From: Leucothrix mucor
Lineage (GTDB): Bacteria; Pseudomonadota; Gammaproteobacteria; Thiotrichales; Thiotrichaceae
Assembly: GCA_011322515.1 (NCBI GenBank)
Contig: DRMS01000249.1
Span: 1 to 5,639 of the forward strand
Direction of reading: 5' to 3'
DNA length: 5,639 nucleotides
Under the pieces are notes generated by a model. It searched no databases, was not told the origin of the DNA, and saw only the letters and a program-made list of their open reading frames with translations. Positions 1 through 3,439 of the stretch are shown here, one piece after another. Every line of letters starts with the position of its first letter. Positions within the stretch are counted from its first letter, which is position 1. The translations under genes were made by a program, and so were the position numbers.

Positions 1-45
1 GCGCTGATCGAATTTATGGCAGAGTTTGAGAAGAAATACGGCTAA
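1..45 (+). CDS. C-terminal tail of an unidentified protein (partial)
   Basis: Frame 1 is open from the window edge to a TAA at 43-45 and encodes 14 residues, ALIEFMAEFEKKYG. The other two plus frames meet stop codons within this stretch, and the codons (GAG, AAG, GGC) look ordinary. The tail is charged and helix-like, as at the end of a soluble protein, but it is too short to assign a family. It would be convergent with pbpC, with 207 bases between the two stop codons, and most of that gap is an inverted-repeat element. The minus strand is also open over these 45 bases, so the call rests on position and codon appearance only. Confidence 0.4.
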   Translation, partial: ALIEFMAEFEKKYG

Positions 46-47
46 TC

Positions 48-64
48 AGGAGTGAAAGCTTTAG
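48..64 (+). repeat. 17-base repeat, copy 1 (AGGAGTGAAAGCTTTAG)
   Basis: This 17-mer recurs on the minus strand at 2735-2751 with a single T/C difference. It begins just after the stop codon of the upstream gene, overlaps the first bases of the long inverted repeat at 61, and contains the palindrome AAAGCTTT (55-62). Both copies lie just outside the left arm of an inverted repeat, so it is probably part of the same repeat family or of its preferred insertion context. Confidence 0.5.
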
Positions 65-228
65 GAACGGGCACGAAACAACTTCCCGATCTCTAACTTG
101 CCTTTTTATCCCAGCTTGGGATGATCTCATTCGTTACGTAGAGTGACTATGCGCCTCATGAGTTCACCCAATCTGAAATAAAAATTCTGCGTTAGAACTT
201 CGGGAAGTTATTCCGCGCTCGTTCCTAA
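61..228. repeat. 168-base element bounded by a 37-38-base inverted repeat
   Basis: The left arm (61-97) and the reverse complement of the right arm (191-228) agree almost throughout. Both run TTAGGAACG, then share AACTTCCCGA, and both end in CTAAC. In the first 30 columns there are only four differences, at 70, 73, 76 and 79, and all are transitions. Three of the four would be G-U pairs in a minus-strand transcript but only one in a plus-strand transcript, so the fold is better when read in the direction of pbpC. The right arm also contains a small palindrome, AACTTC-GG-GAAGTT (195-208). The arms enclose the conserved core described separately. The element lies between two convergent genes and could act as a 3'-end or transcript-stabilising structure. 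There is no U-tract of the kind needed for a standard intrinsic terminator, and no transposase. A MITE-like mobile repeat is the other reading. Confidence 0.75.
101..191 (+). repeat. structured ~90-base core repeat, copy A
   Basis: This stretch matches 2954-3042 in the same orientation: 52 of 68 columns are identical without gaps from 124 to 191, and the 5' part aligns with one single-base gap. Visible pairings are an AT stem TTTTTAT (103-109) with ATAAAAA (178-184), a hairpin ATCCCA-GCT-TGGGAT (108-122, which shares bases 108-109 with the AT stem, so the two compete at the edge), a stem CTCAT (126-130) with ATGAG (158-162), and inside it a hairpin GTTAC-GTAGA-GTGAC (133-147). The AT stem, the CTCAT stem and the GTAGA-loop hairpin are kept in copy B; the 108-122 hairpin is not clearly kept. 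Strand is given as the orientation in which the T-G pair of the inner hairpin is a permitted wobble. No protein is encoded here. Function is unknown. Confidence 0.7.
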
Positions 229-252
229 GTATCCGCTATTTTGCTGTAAAAA

Positions 253-2598
253 TCACTTTTGCAAAATCACAAACGTCTGCTCAACGCGATTCCCAGCTTC
301 ATCCACTAATACCAAGGTATGTTTACCCGCCTTTAAATACACGGCTTTTTGGTGAAATAACTGTGTTGTACCAATAAATTGATGATCAATATGCCAATAA
401 ATCTGCTGTTCTGTTTCACGATGAATGGCTTTAAAAACAACTTTACTGCGCTCACCTGTTAAGTCAGTCGGGATATAAATTTGTGTATTGCTACGTGGGT
501 AGATGAGGCTAATCGGGTTATTGTCAGTGTTGCCATCTAGTGTTTTACAATCCTCTCGCCATTCGGGTAGCGGTTTATAATTTGCATGGCTTTGTTGATA
601 ATAAAACGCTTGATCAGGAGGTAGCACAAACCATGAAAGGTGTTGCATTTTACTAACCGATTCGCACTGGCTATGGACACGCTTGAGCTTACCATCGACC
701 TCAACCACATGAATGCGCTGATGGTAAGGGCTGATTTGATCAAAATGGCTGTTTTTGGGTATCCAATAAGGTGTTGCTTTACAGTTGGCATTAGCCAAAA
801 AACCATCATCTTGGCAGATTTGTATTTTCTTCATCTGTCCTAATGGCTTTTCAAACCAATCATTTTTTAAGGATAGGCGATTAAAAACATCAAATAAAAT
901 CGGTGCAGCCGCTTTTAGCCCTGTTAATTCCTGTCGTCCTTCTCCTGCTGCATTACCAACCCACACACCGACACTATAACGCGGTGTAGTTCCAATCGCC
1001 CATGCATCCCGATGCCCAAAGCTAGTGCCTGTTTTCCATGCAACTTTATGACTACTGCTAAAATTACGCCAGTAGCCCGATTCATCTGGGCGAGTCACAT
1101 CTAATAACGCCTGCAGTGTCATCCATGCACTAGCAGGAGAGATTTCACTGCGCTTAGTGGTCTTCGTCTCTGCGCCTTGTAGAACAGTGGGATGATGGTA
1201 ATTACTGGGTTGATGTTGTTGTGCAATATGAGCTAAATTAGCGTAAAGACTGGTTAACTCCCACAGCGTTGTTTCTGCTCCGCCCAAAATCAAAGGCAAA
1301 CCATAATCGCGTGATTTACGATGTAAAGTGGTCATCCCCATTTGGCGTAAAAATCCCAGAAAACTTTCTACCCCATGTTGACTTAATAAATTCACCGCAG
1401 GGATATTTAATGAGCGCGCCAATGCTTGTTTAGCTTTGATAGCCCCTTGAAACTGACGATTAAAATTCCTAGGTTGATAGCCTGAATAGCGCACAGGTGT
1501 ATCGGCAATTAATGTTTCGGGTAATATCTGCCCTTGCTCAATCATCGCCGCAAATAAAAAGGGCTTTAGTGTACTGCCTGTACTGCGCGGACGCTGAATT
1601 AAATCAATCGCCTGTCCATATTTATCCGCCTTTTTAACCCGTGCATTCCCCATATAGGCAAGCACTTCAAAACTCTGATTATCAATCACCAAAATCGCTA
1701 AATTATGCACGGCACTTAACGCTAATATTTCACTATGATGCTTGGCAACCTGATTAATACGCTGTTGAAAAATGGCATTAATGGTGGTTTTAAAACGCTG
1801 TTGTTGCGGATATTTAAGCGTTAAGGTATCTAATAAATGCGGTGTTAAGCGCGGTAAACTGGGTGGTTTATTGGGCAGAGGCTCAATTATTGCCAGATCA
1901 TACTCCAGTTTAGGCAGCGTCTTTTGCTGATAGAGCTTTTTTAATAGACGATTACGCTTATCCAGCAATTTTTGTCGATGTCGCCCCAAATGAATTAGTG
2001 AGGGGCTATTGGGTAATACCGCAAGCATGGCGCTTTCAGCCCATGAAAGTTGCTCTGGTTTGCGTCCAAAATAACGCCATGAAGCCGCTTCCAACCCCAC
2101 CACATTACCACCAAAAGGTGCGTGACTGGCATAGAGTGCCAAAATTTCTTCCTTGCTATAACCAATCTCTAGCCTAATGGCTTTAAATAACTCTTTAAAT
2201 TTCTGCCATATAGTACGCGTAGGATTATGCTCTGCGAGGCGTATCACCTGCATCGATAAGGTACTACCACCACTAACAATACGTCCTTGTTTTATATTGA
2301 GATAAAAAGCGCGCGCTATCGCTAAAGGGTCAACCCCAATATGCTGATAAAAACGCTTATCCTCAAAAGCAATAATCGCAGTGGCAAATTTATGCGGCGT
2401 TTTTTTTAAGGGAGGAAAGCGCCATTGCTCATCGCTTGAAATATGTGCGCCCAGTAAGCGCCCTTCTTTACTGAGGAGAATACTAGACAACGGGGTGTTA
2501 AAAAGTGGCTGTGGAAGAGAAAAGTAGAATAGCCAAGCGAGTAGGCTGATTGCTACTAAAATTAAGCTAGAGGAAAATTTTTTATTTAATCTATTCAA
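253..2598 (-). CDS. pbpC: penicillin-binding protein 1C, bifunctional peptidoglycan synthase
   Basis: This 781-residue protein has the full PbpC architecture and about its usual length. Residues 9-29 form one hydrophobic membrane anchor after a basic N-terminus, placing the rest in the periplasm. The glycosyltransferase (GT51) domain, about 40-225, shows EDKRFYQHIGVD (79-90, catalytic Glu79), GGSTLSMQ (110-117), a KFKELFKAIRLE helix ending in Glu144, and APFGGN (160-165). The transpeptidase domain, about 295-575, has nucleophile Ser342 in STLK (342-345), SLN (396-398) and KTGTS (522-526), so both active sites look intact. Cysteines 595, 606, 645 and 684 follow, the first pair in the ICQDDG...ANC segment seen in PbpC proteins. 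Residues about 690-780 match the family's C-terminal BiPBP_C domain. By family knowledge it polymerises lipid II glycan strands and binds beta-lactams; in E. coli its transpeptidase role is minor. The start is TTG, six codons after an in-frame stop. The gene stands alone: no yfhM-type alpha-2-macroglobulin gene lies directly upstream. Confidence 0.96.
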   Translation of the reverse strand: MNRLNKKFSSSLILVAISLLAWLFYFSLPQPLFNTPLSSILLSKEGRLLGAHISSDEQWRFPPLKKTPHKFATAIIAFEDKRFYQHIGVDPLAIARAFYLNIKQGRIVSGGSTLSMQVIRLAEHNPTRTIWQKFKELFKAIRLEIGYSKEEILALYASHAPFGGNVVGLEAASWRYFGRKPEQLSWAESAMLAVLPNSPSLIHLGRHRQKLLDKRNRLLKKLYQQKTLPKLEYDLAIIEPLPNKPPSLPRLTPHLLDTLTLKYPQQQRFKTTINAIFQQRINQVAKHHSEILALSAVHNLAILVIDNQSFEVLAYMGNARVKKADKYGQAIDLIQRPRSTGSTLKPFLFAAMIEQGQILPETLIADTPVRYSGYQPRNFNRQFQGAIKAKQALARSLNIPAVNLLSQHGVESFLGFLRQMGMTTLHRKSRDYGLPLILGGAETTLWELTSLYANLAHIAQQHQPSNYHHPTVLQGAETKTTKRSEISPASAWMTLQALLDVTRPDESGYWRNFSSSHKVAWKTGTSFGHRDAWAIGTTPRYSVGVWVGNAAGEGRQELTGLKAAAPILFDVFNRLSLKNDWFEKPLGQMKKIQICQDDGFLANANCKATPYWIPKNSHFDQISPYHQRIHVVEVDGKLKRVHSQCESVSKMQHLSWFVLPPDQAFYYQQSHANYKPLPEWREDCKTLDGNTDNNPISLIYPRSNTQIYIPTDLTGERSKVVFKAIHRETEQQIYWHIDHQFIGTTQLFHQKAVYLKAGKHTLVLVDEAGNRVEQTFVILQK

Positions 2599-2628
2599 TG
2601 AAAGGCAAGGCTCTTAATGAGTGGGCAT
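2596..2628 (-). promoter_or_regulatory. pbpC translation start region: TTG start after an in-frame ATG-stop mini-ORF
   Basis: On the minus strand the frame reads ATG (2628-2626), CCC ACT CAT, TAA (2616-2614), five sense codons and then TTG (2598-2596), which begins MNRLNKK and the membrane anchor. No ATG exists in frame between the TAA and the hydrophobic segment, so TTG is the best start. The only Shine-Dalgarno-like stretch is AAGAG (2615-2611), 12 bases before TTG, which is weak and rather distant. The in-frame MPTH-stop unit just upstream may be an old start made useless by a stop mutation, a tiny leader peptide, or chance. Translation of pbpC is therefore expected to be low. Confidence 0.5.
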
Positions 2629-2734
2629 GGGGTTTATTTCTGATGAAAAAAATATAAATTAATTTAATACCAACAACTTAAAAGACAAATATATCTAGTT
2701 TTTAAAGACTGTCCAAAGTATTGTGACTGAAAAG

Positions 2735-2751
2735 CTGAAGCTTTCACTCCT
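2735..2751 (-). repeat. 17-base repeat, copy 2 (AGGAGTGAAAGCTTCAG)
   Basis: Read on the minus strand this matches 48-64 with one C/T difference. It overlaps a perfect 6-base-pair hairpin, AAAGCT-GA-AGCTTT (2731-2744), and ends 10 bases before the left arm of the inverted repeat at 2762. In copy 1 the 17-mer overlaps the left arm of the other inverted repeat but lies in the opposite orientation relative to the core repeat. Confidence 0.5.
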
Positions 2752-2793
2752 TTGAAAAGTTGGGCTACCAATTTAAGGCGGGACAAATCCTGC

Positions 2794-2914
2794 ATAGGTC
2801 GGGTTAGCTTATCAAGCGTAGCGAGGTAACGTAACCCGACGCAATACCCAGCAAGTTGAACAATGCTTGTCGGGTTACGTTTTTTTGCAAGCAAAAAAAT
2901 CTAACCCGACCTAC
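2794..2914. repeat. pair of inverted REP-like palindromes (BIME-like)
   Basis: REP1 (plus, 2794-2840) begins ATAGGTCGGGTTAG and ends GTAACCCGAC, with a 9-base-pair stem of 2798-2806 with 2832-2840. REP2 (minus, 2914-2869) begins GTAGGTCGGGTTAG and ends GTAACCCGAC, stem 2869-2877 with 2902-2910. A 5' GTAG tetranucleotide followed by an imperfect GC-rich palindrome is the signature of REP sequences mobilised by RAYT (TnpA-REP) transposases, and the head-to-head layout resembles an E. coli BIME. The 28 bases between the units are unremarkable. The loops differ: REP1 has an irregular 25-base loop with a small GCTT/AAGC hairpin, while REP2 has a perfect AT palindrome, T7-GC-AA-GC-A7 (2880-2899). 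No RAYT gene lies in the window, so the transposase would act in trans. Confidence 0.75.
2828..2886 (+). terminator. possible plus-strand intrinsic terminator formed between the two REPs
   Basis: AACGTAACCCGAC (2828-2840) pairs perfectly with GTCGGGTTACGTT (2869-2881), and the rest of a seven-base T run (2880-2886) follows directly. A long stem followed by a U-tract is the intrinsic terminator shape, although the 28-base loop is large. This pairing competes with the separate REP1 and REP2 hairpins. It would stop plus-strand transcription coming from behind pbpC before it reaches rapA, and would not affect pbpC itself. Confidence 0.35.
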
Positions 2915-2953
2915 AATTCCAGCCAAGCAACTGTCCCATGTTAAATTGGTAGC

Positions 2954-3042
2954 CCTTTTATCTCTGTTTGAATCATCTCAATCGTTGCGTAGAGCGACTA
3001 TACCCCTATTGAGATGTTCCAATCAGGAATAAAAAATAAGCG
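2954..3042 (+). repeat. structured ~90-base core repeat, copy B
   Basis: Same orientation as copy A (101-191). Pairings visible here are TTTTAT (2956-2961) with ATAAAA (3029-3034), a perfect 8-base-pair stem ATCTCAAT (2975-2982) with ATTGAGAT (3008-3015), and inside it the hairpin GTTGC-GTAGA-GCGAC (2984-2998). Against copy A, the stem pair 2981-3009 is A-T where copy A has T-A, and the hairpin pair 2987-2995 is G-C where copy A has A-T. The GTAGA loop and the following GACTAT are unchanged. The unit is closed by GTAGCCCT (2949-2956) with AGGGCTAC (3049-3056), a sequence unrelated to the arms of copy A, and is followed by a T-rich tract at 3061-3069. It lies upstream of rapA and may be part of a long leader or simply a mobile palindromic repeat. 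Confidence 0.7.
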
Positions 3043-3350
3043 AACAGCAGGGCTACGCGGTTCTTTTTTAACGCAGAGAGAAGGAAAAAGCGACAAAAAG
3101 AGGAGGGAATCATTAAATATCAACAGAGCCGAATACCAATAATCATATTTTTATAGGTGAGCATCATTGTAATTACTGACTATCATCATTTAAAAGAGAA
3201 AAATATTCTATTTAAGGAACATCTGACTAAACCTCATTTATTCGCACTAGTTGAAGTAGCCTTAACCAGATAGATAGCATTTAGTGTTGCATTAAGGAGA
3301 GGGATAAGTGTAGCGTGCTCTCACACTCTTAGAGAAGTAGATTTGTTACT

Positions 3351-3378
3351 TTGAACTTCCAGTTAAATCTGCTAATTT
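3351..3378 (+). promoter_or_regulatory. candidate sigma-70 promoter for rapA
   Basis: TTGAAC (3351-3356) and TAATTT (3373-3378) are separated by 16 bases and resemble -35 and -10 boxes (TTGACA, TATAAT) with three of the key T/A positions altered. They lie 62 bases upstream of the rapA start, giving a predicted transcript start near 3385 and a leader of about 55 bases. The surrounding DNA is AT-rich, so chance matches are likely. Confidence 0.4.
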
Positions 3379-3438
3379 AACGCCTTTTTTAAAGTGGTCA
3401 TCTTCAGTCAGTTTAGGCGACCCAAAAGGGAAGGCGTT
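3379..3438 (+). promoter_or_regulatory. rapA leader: ribosome binding site within a possible hairpin
   Basis: The rapA Shine-Dalgarno sequence is GGAAGG (3429-3434), five bases before ATG. AACGCCTT (3379-3386) pairs perfectly with AAGGCGTT (3431-3438), and the stem can extend with three T-G pairs (3387-3389 with 3428-3430) and one T-A pair, which would bury the ribosome site up to the base before the start codon. A smaller hairpin, CCC-AAAA-GGG (3421-3430), competes. If transcription starts near 3385, as the candidate promoter suggests, most of the left arm is not in the RNA, so occlusion would apply only to transcripts from further upstream. Confidence 0.4.
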
Positions 3439-3439
3439 T

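Larger units (their letters stand above)
2762..2955. repeat. 24-base inverted repeat enclosing a REP pair
   Basis: The left arm 2762-2785 and the right arm 2932-2955 are inverted copies matching at 21 of 24 positions: 15 perfect bases (GGGCTACCAATTTAA), three mismatches, then GGGACA. The 146 bases between them are mostly the two inverted REP-like palindromes. The arrangement looks like an older palindromic repeat whose loop received a REP pair. The right arm runs directly into core repeat copy B, so the two units overlap by a few bases. No coding content is evident. Confidence 0.7.
2599..3439. other. 841-base divergent intergenic region, repeat-rich, no convincing gene
   Basis: This lies between the starts of pbpC (minus) and rapA (plus). 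From left to right it holds an AT-rich tract (2641-2700) likely to contain the pbpC promoter, although I could not choose a clear -35/-10 pair; a hairpin AAAGCT-GA-AGCTTT (2731-2744) overlapping the 17-base repeat; a nested inverted-repeat block (2762-2955); core repeat copy B (2954-3042) with its closing stem (2949-2956 with 3049-3056) and a T-rich tract at 3061-3069; about 270 bases (3070-3340) in which I see only a weak, interrupted reading frame; and then the rapA promoter and leader. A 76-codon minus-strand frame at 2664-2894 runs through the palindromes and is best read as spurious. Confidence 0.7.

Noticed and set aside
103..122. Hairpin ATCCCA-GCT-TGGGAT as a terminator for the upstream plus-strand gene
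   Set aside because: The T run precedes the hairpin rather than following it on the plus strand, so the polarity is wrong; on the minus strand it is followed by A residues.
61..228. Standard intrinsic terminator for pbpC
   Set aside because: The stems are extensive, but no run of U follows any of them in the pbpC direction.
537..979. Several short open frames overlapping pbpC on both strands
   Set aside because: They lie inside the well-supported pbpC coding sequence in other frames and show no protein family features.
2664..2894. Minus-strand open frame of 76 codons
   Set aside because: It runs through the REP pair and the inverted-repeat arm, has no recognisable domain and no clear ribosome site; such frames are common artefacts of palindromic repeats.
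2762..3056. Possible CRISPR array
   Set aside because: The repeated units are inverted, of unequal spacing and palindromic; there are no regular direct repeats with unique spacers.
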